Of a stretch of 64,000 nt of DNA, positions 53,018 to 61,662 are shown piece by piece. The notes under the pieces were generated by a model. The model had not been told where the DNA came from. It made no database searches and was given only the letters and a program-made list of their open reading frames with translations. This DNA is from Psychroserpens sp. SPM9 (GTDB lineage Bacteria > Bacteroidota > Bacteroidia > Flavobacteriales > Flavobacteriaceae): NCBI RefSeq assembly GCF_025153525.1, contig NZ_JANZNR010000002.1:124001-188000 (forward strand), given 5' to 3'. Both the position numbers and the translations under genes were made by a program. Numbering within the stretch: position 1 is the first letter of the stretch; the number at the start of each line of letters is the position of its first letter.

Positions 53018-53377
53018 TTATTTATTGTTTACAGCGACTTGCACTTTATCTGTCCATTCGCTTACACTTGCAATTCTAGAGTCTACATAATCTACCTCTC
53101 TTAAGGTATCACCAGACCAAAATAACCATTTACCGGTTTTCTTTCCATTGGTATAACTACCCACTGTAACTTTTTTCCCGCTAGTATCATAGCTAGTCCA
53201 AACACCATGCAATTCACCTTCCTTATTAAAGGTTCCTTGTTGCTCAATACTACCATTATCGTGATAATAGGTTGCAACAGTTAAATCTCCATCTTTTTTA
53301 AGATCAACTTTTGGTGTTTCTTGTGCAAATGTAAATACCACACTTAACATTAGTAATAACGAGCATATTTTTTTCAT
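53018..53377 (-). CDS. secreted YwqK/MORN-repeat-like protein
   Basis: This 119-aa protein has a signal peptide (MKKICSLLLMLSVVFTFAQ) and three MORN/YwqK-type repeats of the form YYHDNGSIEQQGTF, LHGVWTSYDTSGKKV and KTGKWLFWSGDTLREVDY. Such repeats form small beta hairpins and occur in many Bacteroidetes envelope proteins, often labelled YwqK family antitoxin; no toxin is seen here. The ATG at 53377 is preferred over an upstream in-frame start (53449), because a consensus promoter (53435-53405) lies within that extension and the signal peptide begins here. Function unknown. Confidence 0.78.
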   Translation of the reverse strand: MKKICSLLLMLSVVFTFAQETPKVDLKKDGDLTVATYYHDNGSIEQQGTFNKEGELHGVWTSYDTSGKKVTVGSYTNGKKTGKWLFWSGDTLREVDYVDSRIASVSEWTDKVQVAVNNK

Positions 53378-53404
53378 AGCGTTACTTGGGTTTGATTTAT
53401 ACCT

Positions 53405-53435
53405 CAAAGTTAAGAAAAAGTTTACAATATGCAAA
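53405..53435 (-). promoter_or_regulatory. promoter of the YwqK-like gene
   Basis: TTTG (53435-53432), exactly 19 bp, TAACTTTG (53412-53405). The TTTG overlaps the first of three 11-bp-phased repeats read on the other strand (53432-53460). Confidence 0.65.
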
Positions 53436-53460
53436 CATTTACGTAACATTAATTTAACAT
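53432..53460 (+). promoter_or_regulatory. triple 7-mer direct repeat, 11-bp period (Pho-box-like)
   Basis: CAAACAT (53432-53438), GTAACAT (53443-53449) and TTAACAT (53454-53460) are separated by 4 bp each. No -7 box lies at the 8-bp distance seen at the other copies. It may act on the leftward YwqK-like promoter it overlaps, or on the rightward unit beginning about 120 bp on. Confidence 0.5.
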
Positions 53461-53541
53461 TAAAGTTATAACAAATTGATTTTCATTTGCTTATATCAAT
53501 TACTGAATTGTCAATCAACTTAATAATTAAATAATATTAGC

Positions 53542-53575
53542 ATTACAATAAAGTTACCTTACATTCTCATATTTG
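53542..53575 (+). promoter_or_regulatory. possible PhoB-type promoter of an RNA gene (weak match)
   Basis: ATTACAA (53542-53548), 4 bp, GTTACCT (53553-53559), 8 bp, CATATTTG (53568-53575). The geometry equals that at the porin gene but the 7-mers are degenerate. Confidence 0.35.
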
Positions 53576-53578
53576 TAT

Positions 53579-53691
53579 GATGTGTATTTTAGTACACTAT
53601 CTATGATTTCATAAATTTTAATTAGTTTTTGTCGACTTTAAGTTATGATTTCTAATGAGACTGCTTTTTAAAAAAGCAGTCTTTTTTTTTT
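53579..53691 (+). ncRNA. candidate small RNA upstream of the porin gene
   Basis: An intrinsic terminator with a perfect 11-bp stem (AGACTGCTTTT 53658-53668 with AAAAGCAGTCT 53672-53682) and ten T residues ends a gene-free stretch on the plus strand, with no coding region before it. The promoter-like element at 53542-53575 would give an RNA of about 110 nt, with a small 5' hairpin (GTGTA/TACAC). It has no useful reading frame. Function unknown; co-regulation with phosphate genes is inferred. Confidence 0.45.
53658..53691 (+). terminator. orphan intrinsic terminator
   Basis: The perfect stem and long T-run described for the candidate RNA. The nearest upstream plus-strand gene is the receptor, which already has its own terminator at 52959-52995, so this one needs a transcript of its own. 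Confidence 0.85.
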
Positions 53692-53718
53692 AGTCTGTTT
53701 TTAAAAGTTAATTATTTG

Positions 53719-53752
53719 GAAACATTTAGTTAACATAAAAACATGTTCTTTG
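53719..53752 (+). promoter_or_regulatory. PhoB-type direct repeat and promoter of the porin gene
   Basis: GAAACAT (53719-53725), 4 bp, TTAACAT (53730-53736), 8 bp, GTTCTTTG (53745-53752). The -7 box departs from TAnnTTTG at its second base and first base, as expected for an activator-dependent promoter. It gives a leader of about 18 nt. Confidence 0.5.
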
Positions 53753-53773
53753 CAGTCGACAAAAACTATAATA

Positions 53774-54976
53774 ATGAAATCCAAATTTATACTTGCACTC
53801 CTTTTGTGTACAGTATCGTATACAAACTCTCAAGAGATTAGTGACACATCTTTTGGAAAAGGTTTAATTAATTTTACAGCTAAAGACAGTTCATTTAGTA
53901 TAAAATTTGCTCCTCGTTTTCAAGTACGTTCCAATTCATCTTGGAATCATGACGGTGAACAGTATACAAGTCCCGAACATAATTTTACAGTTCGTCGTGC
54001 GCGATTAAAATTTGATGGCTTCGCTTATAGTCCGAAACTTATATATAAAATTGAATTAGGTTTATCTAATAGAGATATTGTTGGTGCCAATCAATTTAAC
54101 AGAAATACACCACGCTACATTCTGGATGCAGTTCTAATGTGGAATTTTTATGGCAACTGGGAATTATGGGCCGGACAAACGAAACTTCCAGGTAATGTTG
54201 AACGTGTTGTGTCTTCTGGAAATCTTCAATTAATAAACCGCTCATTACTAAACAGCCGTTTTAATATAGATCGTGATTTAGGTATTCAATTGCGACATAA
54301 AACCAACTTAGGTGGTAATTTTTTAATGCGAGAAAAAATTTCAATTTCTCAAGGCGAAGGTCGTAATGTCACTGAGGGTAATGAAGGTGGTTTACAGTAC
54401 ACCGCTCGTTTAGAATTTTTACCTTTCGGAACGTTTAAGTCTAAAGGTGATTACAGTCAATCTGATTTAAAACGTGAGCCAAAACCAAAATTGATGGTTG
54501 GTTTTACCTATAATTACAATCAAGATGCTGTTAGAGAACGAGGCTTTGCAGGCGATTATATGATAAGAACAGACGGTTCACTATATGAAACCGATCAAAC
54601 CACATTGTTTGCTGACGCCATGTTTAAACACAAAGGGTTTTCATTTATGGGAGAATATGCCAAACGTACTGCAGACGATGAAATCGCAACAGAAGCAGAT
54701 GGCACAACTCCTACAGGAAATATAGTTTTAACAGGTAATGCTCTAAACCTACAAGCGGGTTACTTATTCAAGAACAACTATGAAATCGCTGCGCGTTTTA
54801 CAACTATTGACTATGAAAGCATCACTCAAACATTACCATTAAAACAGTACACGTTGGGAGTTAATAAATTTATTGTTGGTCACAAACTAAAGTTACAGTC
54901 GGATATTAGCTATACCACTGAAAATGGAAATGAAGATAGCATCACCTTTAGAATGGGCTTTGATATTCATTTTTAA
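53774..54976 (+). CDS. phosphate-selective porin O/P family protein
   Basis: This 400-aa outer-membrane protein has a signal peptide (MKSKFILALLLCTVSYTNSQ) and the porin O/P features: FAPRFQVRSNSSW, NFTVRRARLKFDGFAYSPKLIYKIELG early, FYGNWELWAGQTKLPGNVERVVSSGNLQLINRS in the middle, and the terminal strand DSITFRMGFDIHF. Family members form trimeric anion or phosphate channels induced by phosphate starvation. The ATG at 53774 is chosen because a longer frame from a TTG at 53750 would overlap the promoter box. It is followed 69 bp later by the PiT gene. Confidence 0.88.
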   Translation: MKSKFILALLLCTVSYTNSQEISDTSFGKGLINFTAKDSSFSIKFAPRFQVRSNSSWNHDGEQYTSPEHNFTVRRARLKFDGFAYSPKLIYKIELGLSNRDIVGANQFNRNTPRYILDAVLMWNFYGNWELWAGQTKLPGNVERVVSSGNLQLINRSLLNSRFNIDRDLGIQLRHKTNLGGNFLMREKISISQGEGRNVTEGNEGGLQYTARLEFLPFGTFKSKGDYSQSDLKREPKPKLMVGFTYNYNQDAVRERGFAGDYMIRTDGSLYETDQTTLFADAMFKHKGFSFMGEYAKRTADDEIATEADGTTPTGNIVLTGNALNLQAGYLFKNNYEIAARFTTIDYESITQTLPLKQYTLGVNKFIVGHKLKLQSDISYTTENGNEDSITFRMGFDIHF

Positions 54977-54979
54977 AAT

Positions 54980-55024
54980 ATAACAATTAGATAACACATT
55001 AAACGAAAACACTATAGATATTTG
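54980..55024 (+). promoter_or_regulatory. Pho-box-like repeats and -7 box before the PiT gene
   Basis: ATAACAA (54980-54986) and ATAACAC (54991-54997) repeat with an 11-bp period, and a degenerate third unit (AACGAAA, 55002-55008) is followed after 8 bp by GATATTTG (55017-55024). The transporter may therefore have its own regulated promoter as well as read-through from the porin gene. Confidence 0.4.
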
Positions 55025-55045
55025 CAAACTTATTTAAACTAAACT

Positions 55046-57532
55046 ATGGATAATATTTATTTATATATGATCATTGCTTTGGCCATTTTAGCAATAGCTG
55101 ATTTGGTAGTAGGCGTTAGCAATGATGCGGTAAACTTTTTAAACTCAGCCATTGGGTCCAAAGCCATTTCTTTTAAAACCATTATGATTGTTGCGAGTCT
55201 TGGGGTAGCTGTAGGTGCTATTTTTTCAAGCGGATTAATGGAAGTTGCCCGAAAAGGAATTTTTAACCCTGGCGAATTTATGTTTGATGAAATCATGATC
55301 ATCTTTATGGCCGTGATGATAACAGACATTCTTCTGTTAGACTTTTTTAACACCTTAGGAATGCCTACCTCAACAACAGTATCTATTGTTTTTGAGCTAC
55401 TAGGTGCTGCGGTAGCCATGTCATTTATTAAAATTTATAGTGATAGTGGAAGTGGTGTTTTTTCTGATGTGCTTAACTATATTAATACAGATACCGCCAC
55501 GAAGATTATTATAGGAATACTGCTGTCCGTTGTGATAGCATTTTCTGTGGGTGCCTTTGTACAATGGTTGACCCGATTGTTGCTATCGTATAATTTCGAA
55601 CAAAAAGCCAAATGGGTTGGTGCTTTATTTGGAGGTATTGCATTAACTGCATTAACTTACTTTATTTTTATCAAAGGAATTAAAGGCACAAACTACGCTA
55701 AATCTATTGTTGATGTTCTGTATAGTGGATCTGCTGATGGAATTTTAGATTGGGCAAATAATTACTTCGGAACTGCTTTTGATAGTATTAAAGAATTAAC
55801 CTCACATAAAGATTATAAAGATGCTCTTAAAATTAATACCGATAAAGGAACTGTAGGATTAACATTAAGAGGTTTTTTAGAAGTTAATGTACTTCCAATT
55901 ATTGGTGTAAGTTTAGTGGTTTGGTCGCTTTTATCTTATGTTTTTGTAACAGCCTTAAAAAAGAACATCTATAAACTTATTATTATTGTAGGAACCTTTG
56001 CTTTGGCACTCGCTTTTGCTGGGAATGATTTGGTAAACTTCATTGGTGTTCCAATTGCTGCATGGCAATCATTTGTAGATTTTTCGGATCCATTGATTAA
56101 TACAGCTGGATTATCAGCAGATCAGTTTCCTATGAATAGCCTTGCAAAAAAAGTAACTACCCCTACGTTTCTACTAGTTTTTGCTGGATTAATTATGGTT
56201 GTCACCTTATGGTTTTCAAGCAAAGCAAAGTCTGTAGTTAAAACCTCATTAGATTTATCAAGTCAAAGTGAAACCAAAGAACGTTTTCAACCTAATTTTT
56301 TATCCCGTGGATTTGTTAGAGTTGCTATGGCGATGTCACAAATGACCAGCTATATTTTACCAGAATCTTGGCAAGCAAAAATTGAAAAGCAATTTGAAGT
56401 TCCTGTGATTTCTCTTGCTAGAAACAAATCTCACGAATTACCTGCATTTGATATGGTAAGAGCTGCTGTGAATTTAATGGTTGCAGCGATGTTAATTTCA
56501 TTAGCGACTTCTATAGGAATTCCTTTATCAACTACTTATGTAACCTTTATGGTCGCTATGGGAACCTCGTTAGCTGATAGAGCTTGGGGTGCCGAAAGCG
56601 CTGTATATAGAGTTGCAGGAGTGATTAATGTTATTGGCGGCTGGTTCTTTACTGCCTTTAGTGCATTTACTGCAGCAGCAATCGTTGCTTATCTGTTAAA
56701 GCTAAATCTCCCAATAATGTTTCCTTTATTGCTTGTAGCTGCTTTTGCACTTTTACTTCGAAGTTATCTAGTACACAGCAAAAAGAATAAAGAAGCTAAA
56801 GCTGAAGACAGCTTAACAAAAGCTGAAAGCAGTTCTGTACAAGGTGTGATACAAGAAAGTGCTACAAACATTGCTAACGTTGTAAAACGTGGAAATAAAA
56901 TTTACACTAATGCCATTAAAGGTTTGGCTAGACAAGACTTAGCGCTTCTGAAAAAGAATAAGAAACAAGTCGTTAAGCTTTCAAGTGAAATAGACGAATT
57001 ACGCGACAACATATTTTATTTTATAAAAAACCTGGATGAATCTAGTGTTGGCGCCAGTAATTTTTATATTAATATCCTTGGGTATCTACAAGATATGACC
57101 CAATCTTTAGAATATATTTCTAAAGTGAGTCATAAGCATATTAATAACAATCATAAAAAATTAAAATTCTCACAAATTAAGGAGTTAAAAGAAGTCGATG
57201 ATAAAATGGAGCTCTTGTTAAATGACACTAAAACAGCTTTTGACTCTAGATCTTTTGAAAAGATTGGTGTAATTTTAGATGAAAAGGCTCAAGTTTATAA
57301 TTTGGTGAAGGAGAAAATTCAAAAGCAAGTCGAACGCACTCGCACTGAAGAATCAAGTCCTAAAAACACTACATTATATTTTAGTTTGTTGTTAGAAACT
57401 AAAGACTTATTAAATGCCACAATGAATCTTTTAGACGAATACTACAATGCGCATGATGGCACTGTCACTCCTGCAACTATTAAGACTAATGACGCTGAAG
57501 AAGATCCAAATCTTGACAATGAAAGTGAGTAG
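55046..57532 (+). CDS. PiT-type inorganic phosphate transporter fused to a PhoU-like domain
   Basis: This 828-aa protein has two parts. Residues 1-600 form a PiT permease with the two signature repeats: GVSNDAVNFLNSAIGSKA near the N-terminus and AGNDLVNFIGVPIAAW near 325. About ten membrane helices surround them, with a second permease block after 475. Residues about 605-810 are a helical PhoU/DUF47-like domain (VKRGNKIYTNAIKGL, LRDNIFYFIKNLDE, FSLLLETKDLL). In many bacteria these are two genes. PiT imports phosphate with H+ or Na+ as metal phosphate, and PhoU-like domains damp uptake or signalling. It follows the porin gene, making an outer- plus inner-membrane route. Confidence 0.88.
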   Translation: MDNIYLYMIIALAILAIADLVVGVSNDAVNFLNSAIGSKAISFKTIMIVASLGVAVGAIFSSGLMEVARKGIFNPGEFMFDEIMIIFMAVMITDILLLDFFNTLGMPTSTTVSIVFELLGAAVAMSFIKIYSDSGSGVFSDVLNYINTDTATKIIIGILLSVVIAFSVGAFVQWLTRLLLSYNFEQKAKWVGALFGGIALTALTYFIFIKGIKGTNYAKSIVDVLYSGSADGILDWANNYFGTAFDSIKELTSHKDYKDALKINTDKGTVGLTLRGFLEVNVLPIIGVSLVVWSLLSYVFVTALKKNIYKLIIIVGTFALALAFAGNDLVNFIGVPIAAWQSFVDFSDPLINTAGLSADQFPMNSLAKKVTTPTFLLVFAGLIMVVTLWFSSKAKSVVKTSLDLSSQSETKERFQPNFLSRGFVRVAMAMSQMTSYILPESWQAKIEKQFEVPVISLARNKSHELPAFDMVRAAVNLMVAAMLISLATSIGIPLSTTYVTFMVAMGTSLADRAWGAESAVYRVAGVINVIGGWFFTAFSAFTAAAIVAYLLKLNLPIMFPLLLVAAFALLLRSYLVHSKKNKEAKAEDSLTKAESSSVQGVIQESATNIANVVKRGNKIYTNAIKGLARQDLALLKKNKKQVVKLSSEIDELRDNIFYFIKNLDESSVGASNFYINILGYLQDMTQSLEYISKVSHKHINNNHKKLKFSQIKELKEVDDKMELLLNDTKTAFDSRSFEKIGVILDEKAQVYNLVKEKIQKQVERTRTEESSPKNTTLYFSLLLETKDLLNATMNLLDEYYNAHDGTVTPATIKTNDAEEDPNLDNESE

Positions 57533-57551
57533 TTGATAAACACTCTTTATT

Positions 57552-57593
57552 AAAAAACCCATCCTAATACATAGTTGTTAAGATGGGTTTTTT
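57552..57593. terminator. bidirectional terminator after the PiT gene
   Basis: AAAAAACCCATC (57552-57563) pairs with GATGGGTTTTTT (57582-57593). The A-run and T-run make it usable by both converging genes. Confidence 0.85.
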
Positions 57594-57602
57594 AGTTTTA
57601 GG

Positions 57603-58112
57603 CTAATTATTACCTATACGACCAATTTCATCTAACTCTTCAAAAGCTACCTTTTTCTCTTCAAACTTTTTGATGTCAACCACAAAGGTTTTTGAAATCG
57701 AATCATGCCAACCTTTTCCATCTTCACCTAAAAATGAAAACGCTTCAAAAGGAATCATACGGCATAACGAACGCACCAAAATCTCATGAAAACTTGGCTT
57801 GGAACCGTCGTAAATGACCACTTTTGTATTGGTTACAAACTTTCCTATTGAACGGCCTGTTAGCGTTTCGATAGTGGTATAATAAATGAGCAGAACAATA
57901 TATCCGAATAGAAAATCAACCAAGGTACTTTCAGAATATAAGATAGCATCTGATACCGTATAATTACCTGTCATATCTGATAATATTCCAATCGCAAAAC
58001 CAATGGCTGCTCCAATTATAACTTGCATAATATAATCGATAATAAAGTTGGCAAAACGAATCCCTTTACTCGCTAAAACATCTGGTGTTACTGTATATTC
58101 TATTCGGTTCAT
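57603..58112 (-). CDS. RDD family membrane protein
   Basis: This 169-aa protein has the RDD layout: a helix beginning LASKGIRFANFIIDYIMQVIIGAAIG (with the Arg and Asp of the family), a second helix pair near 60-85, and LTGRSIGKFVTNTKVV followed by LVRSLCRMIPFEAFSFLG. Some RDD proteins have been linked to sodium or alkali tolerance; the role here is unknown. The ATG at 58112 is chosen over an in-frame TTG at 58139, since a TAtaTTTG box (58144-58137) covers that codon. This gives a leader of about 20 nt. It is convergent with the PiT gene across a shared terminator. Confidence 0.85.
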   Translation of the reverse strand: MNRIEYTVTPDVLASKGIRFANFIIDYIMQVIIGAAIGFAIGILSDMTGNYTVSDAILYSESTLVDFLFGYIVLLIYYTTIETLTGRSIGKFVTNTKVVIYDGSKPSFHEILVRSLCRMIPFEAFSFLGEDGKGWHDSISKTFVVDIKKFEEKKVAFEELDEIGRIGNN

Positions 58113-58199
58113 AGTCAAAATTTGGTTAGTAGATTTCAAATATAGTATTCTAACATTAATTTCAAATAGTTTATTTTAGGGTATTAAAATCCTTTCACT

Positions 58200-58922
58200 A
58201 TGAAATATATGACGTGTATTGTTATTCTTTTATTGAGTGTGCAATTGCTAACAGCTCAAGAATTAACAGGAAACCTACTCCTTGATAAGGCCATTAAGTA
58301 TCATGATCCTAACGGAAACTGGTCCACTTTTAATGGGACACTTCATATCACGATGGAAACGCCTAACAATTCCAATCGTGACAGTAAAATCGATATTAAT
58401 TTACCTGAAGATTATTTTTATGTGAGTGCCAAACGCGATACCACAACAACTGAATATATGGTTAAAAATGCAGATTGTACGATTAAATTAAATGGTAAAA
58501 CCAACCTTACTGAAGCCCAGTTAAAAGCAAAAAACTTAAGCTGTGAACGCGCTCAAATGTATAAGAATTATTATACCTATCTCTATGGATTGCCCATGAA
58601 ATTAAAAGATGAAGGCACTATAATTCATGATAAGGTAGAACGTAAAACATTTAAAGGTAAAACCTATGTAGTACTCAAAGTATCTTATGAAAAAAGCGTA
58701 GGCAGTGATGTTTGGTTTTTCTATTTTGATCCTAAAACCTATGCGATGGAAGTCTACCAGTTTTTTAAAACTAACGACAAAGGCGAACTACAATCTGATA
58801 GTGGTGAATATATTTTACTAACTGAAACCGCCATTATAAATGGTATTAAAATGCCTAAAAACCGAGCCTGGTATTACAATAAAGACGGTAAGTATTTAGG
58901 AACCGATAAATTGAAGGATTAA
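58200..58922 (+). CDS. secreted DUF6503-like protein, LolA-type fold likely
   Basis: This 240-aa protein has a signal peptide (MKYMTCIVILLLSVQLLTAQ) followed by a beta-rich domain. The stretches LLDKAIKYHDPNGNWSTFNGTLHITMETP and VWFFYFDPKTYAMEVYQFF resemble the DUF6503 family of Bacteroidetes, as far as I recall, and the general plan of the LolA/LolB half-barrel that holds lipids. It should sit in the periplasm. The ligand is unknown. It is transcribed alone and ends at a terminator shared with the convergent nrdA gene. Confidence 0.62.
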   Translation: MKYMTCIVILLLSVQLLTAQELTGNLLLDKAIKYHDPNGNWSTFNGTLHITMETPNNSNRDSKIDINLPEDYFYVSAKRDTTTTEYMVKNADCTIKLNGKTNLTEAQLKAKNLSCERAQMYKNYYTYLYGLPMKLKDEGTIIHDKVERKTFKGKTYVVLKVSYEKSVGSDVWFFYFDPKTYAMEVYQFFKTNDKGELQSDSGEYILLTETAIINGIKMPKNRAWYYNKDGKYLGTDKLKD

Positions 58923-58942
58923 CCGTTGACTTTTAAACAAAA

Positions 58943-58980
58943 AAAAGCATCCCATTATCATATGATAACGGGATGCTTTT
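58943..58980. terminator. bidirectional terminator between the DUF6503-like gene and nrdA
   Basis: AAAAGCATCCC (58943-58953) and GGGATGCTTTT (58970-58980) form an 11-bp stem, extended by TTATCA/TGATAA inside. It is flanked by an A-run and a T-run. Confidence 0.9.
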
Positions 58981-58998
58981 ATACATAACACTTAATTA

Positions 58999-61473
58999 TT
59001 AAGAACCACACATTAAGCAATCATCACCTTCGGCTTGTTTAGCTTGAGCAATTAAGGCTTTCATTTCATCTGCACTCATTGGTTCTACCTCTACTTTATC
59101 TGCTGTTTTCTTAGCAAATTTAGCAGCTGTTTCTGCTGCTTTTTGTTGTTTTTGAGCTACCTCGTCAACTTGTTGAGGTGCTTCGGCTACTGGTTCTGCT
59201 TTTTCAGATCTGGTAATGGTCACTTTTTTAGCATCAACAGCACTCTTGGTACGTAAATAGTACATTCCGGTTTTTAAACCGCTCTTCCATGCATAAAAAT
59301 GCATAGAGGTTAATTTTGCCATGGTCGCACCTTCCATAAACAAGTTAAGCGATTGTGACTGATCGATAAAGTAGCCTCTATGACGAGACATATCGATGAT
59401 ATCTTTCATGCTCAATTCCCAAACCGTTTTGTAAAGCTCTTTAATATCTTGAGGAATCACATCAACATTTTGTATCGATCCATTGGCTCTCATGATTTCA
59501 TTTTTCAAACCTTCATTCCAAAGTCCTAATTCGACTAAGTCTTCTAATAAGTGCTTATTTACAACAATAAACTCTCCAGATAATACACGACGTGTATAAA
59601 TATTAGACGTATACGGTTCGAAACATTCGTTATTTCCTAAGATTTGAGAGGTTGAAGCTGTTGGCATTGGTGCTACTAATAATGAATTACGCACACCATT
59701 TTTTAAGACCTGCTTACGTAACTTCGCCCAATCCCAGAGTCCGCTTAACTCCTCATCTTTAATACCCCAAAGGTTGTATTGGAATTCACCTTTACTAATT
59801 GGAGATCCTTCATAGGTTTGGTAAGGTCCATCGGCTTTTGCTTCTTCCATACTAGCGGTAACTGCTGCAAAGTATAGCGTTTCAAAAATATCCTGGTTTA
59901 ATTTTTTTGCTTCGTCACTTGTAAAAGGCAAACGTAATTTAATAAACGTATCGGCTAAGCCTTGAACCCCTAAACCAACTGGTCTGTGACGAAAATTAGA
60001 GTTTTCGGCTTCTTTTACAGGATAGTAATTTCTATCGATTACTCGGTTTAAGTTCTTCGTCACACGTTTGGTGATTCTAAATAACTCTTTGTGATCAAAC
60101 TCACCATTTTTAACAAACATTGGTAAGGCTATCGATGCCAGATTACACACAGCAACTTCGTCTTTAGACGTGTACTCCATGATTTCTGTACATAAATTTG
60201 AAGAACGGATGGTTCCTAAATTTTTCTGATTCGACTTACGGTTTGCCGCGTCTTTATATAACATGTAAGGTGTTCCCGTTTCAATTTGAGATTCTAATAT
60301 TTTCTCCCAAAGTTCACGAGCTCTAATCGATTTACGACCTTTACCTTCGGTTTCATATTTGGTATACAATGCTTCAAATTCTTCACTATGCACATCGCAT
60401 AATCCAGGGCATTCATTAGGACACATTAAGGTCCACTCACCATCTTCCTGTACACGTTTCATAAATAAATCTGGCATCCACATCGCATAGAATAAATCAC
60501 GAGCACGTAATTCTTCGGCACCATGATTTTTCTTTAAATCTAAGAAGCTCATAATATCTGCATGCCAAGGTTCGATGTACATGGCGAAGCTTCCTTTACG
60601 CTTTCCGCCACCTTGATCTACATAACGTGCTGTATCGTTAAACACTTTAAGCATTGGTACAATCCCGTTACTTGTTCCGTTGGTTCCTGCAATGTAACTT
60701 CCTGTAGCACGAATATTATGAATAGACAAGCCTATTCCGCCTGCAGATTGCGAAATTTTAGCCGTTTGTTTTAGTGTATCGTAAATACCATCAATACTAT
60801 CATCTTTCATCGTTAATAAGAAACAAGATGACATTTGTGGTTTTGGCGTTCCTGAGTTAAATAAGGTAGGTGTAGCGTGTGTAAAGTATTTTTTAGACAT
60901 CAACTCATAGGTTTCCAGAGCAGCGTCTAAATCGTTAAGGTGAATCCCGATAGAAACTCGCATTAACATGTGTTGCGGACGTTCGGCAATTTTACCATTT
61001 AATTTTAAAAGGTAAGAACGTTCTAAGGTTTTAAATCCGAAATAATCGTAACCAAAATCACGGTTATAAATGATAGCCGAATCCAGTGTATCCTTATTAT
61101 CGGTAATAACTTTATAGACTTCATCACTTAGCAAAGGTGCTTTTTTTCCTGTTCTCGGATTGACATAGGTATATAAATCGGTCATGACCTCACTAAAGGT
61201 CTTTTTGGTATTTTTATGTAAGTTAGATACAGAAATTCGCGCAGCCAATCGTGCATAATCTGGATGAGCTGTGGTCATTGTTGCAGCTTGTTCGGCTGCC
61301 AGATTATCTAATTCGCTAGTGGTTACACCATCGTATAAACCATCGATTACTCGCATAGCCACTTTAATTGGATCTACAAGTTCATTGAGTCCATAACATA
61401 ATTTACGAACTCTGGCCGTAATTTTGTCGAACATTATCGGCTCTTTTCTTCCGTCTCTTTTTACTACATACAT
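58999..61473 (-). CDS. nrdA: ribonucleoside-diphosphate reductase class I, alpha subunit
   Basis: This 824-aa protein has an N-terminal ATP-cone (1-90, [16 protein letters not shown]), the first active-site Cys in PQMSSCFLL, the thiyl-radical region SSNLCTEI with Asn-Leu-Cys-Thr-Glu, [15 protein letters not shown] near 595, and a C-terminal CLMC tail (Cys819 and Cys822) that passes electrons from thioredoxin. It reduces ribonucleotides to deoxyribonucleotides with NrdB. The ATP-cone implies dATP feedback control. An Ala/Lys/Glu-rich linker (about 755-805) precedes the tail. nrdB lies upstream on the same strand after 189 bp. Confidence 0.96.
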   Translation of the reverse strand: MYVVKRDGRKEPIMFDKITARVRKLCYGLNELVDPIKVAMRVIDGLYDGVTTSELDNLAAEQAATMTTAHPDYARLAARISVSNLHKNTKKTFSEVMTDLYTYVNPRTGKKAPLLSDEVYKVITDNKDTLDSAIIYNRDFGYDYFGFKTLERSYLLKLNGKIAERPQHMLMRVSIGIHLNDLDAALETYELMSKKYFTHATPTLFNSGTPKPQMSSCFLLTMKDDSIDGIYDTLKQTAKISQSAGGIGLSIHNIRATGSYIAGTNGTSNGIVPMLKVFNDTARYVDQGGGKRKGSFAMYIEPWHADIMSFLDLKKNHGAEELRARDLFYAMWMPDLFMKRVQEDGEWTLMCPNECPGLCDVHSEEFEALYTKYETEGKGRKSIRARELWEKILESQIETGTPYMLYKDAANRKSNQKNLGTIRSSNLCTEIMEYTSKDEVAVCNLASIALPMFVKNGEFDHKELFRITKRVTKNLNRVIDRNYYPVKEAENSNFRHRPVGLGVQGLADTFIKLRLPFTSDEAKKLNQDIFETLYFAAVTASMEEAKADGPYQTYEGSPISKGEFQYNLWGIKDEELSGLWDWAKLRKQVLKNGVRNSLLVAPMPTASTSQILGNNECFEPYTSNIYTRRVLSGEFIVVNKHLLEDLVELGLWNEGLKNEIMRANGSIQNVDVIPQDIKELYKTVWELSMKDIIDMSRHRGYFIDQSQSLNLFMEGATMAKLTSMHFYAWKSGLKTGMYYLRTKSAVDAKKVTITRSEKAEPVAEAPQQVDEVAQKQQKAAETAAKFAKKTADKVEVEPMSADEMKALIAQAKQAEGDDCLMCGS

Positions 61474-61662
61474 ACGTTACACATTTTTTAGTTTTCTGAA
61501 GCTACCATTCAGAAAAAGGATTAGTTAGTTATCATTAATCAGCAGGAAACTGATTAACAATGGATTAATTATTAGGTTTATATACTGAAATTAAAACTGG
61601 TTGTTACGTATTCTTCGAAAATTGCTAACCAGTTAAAATACTTCTGTCTTTACTTACGGGTT

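Noticed and set aside
53018-53377. YwqK label taken as a toxin-antitoxin system
   Set aside because: The protein is secreted, contains only MORN-like repeats, and no toxin gene is adjacent.
53750-53773. TTG start extending the porin N-terminus
   Set aside because: The TTG is part of the predicted -7 promoter box, and the signal peptide begins at the ATG at 53774.
58113-58139. TTG start extending the RDD protein
   Set aside because: Covered by a TATATTTG promoter box on the same strand; the family start fits 58112.
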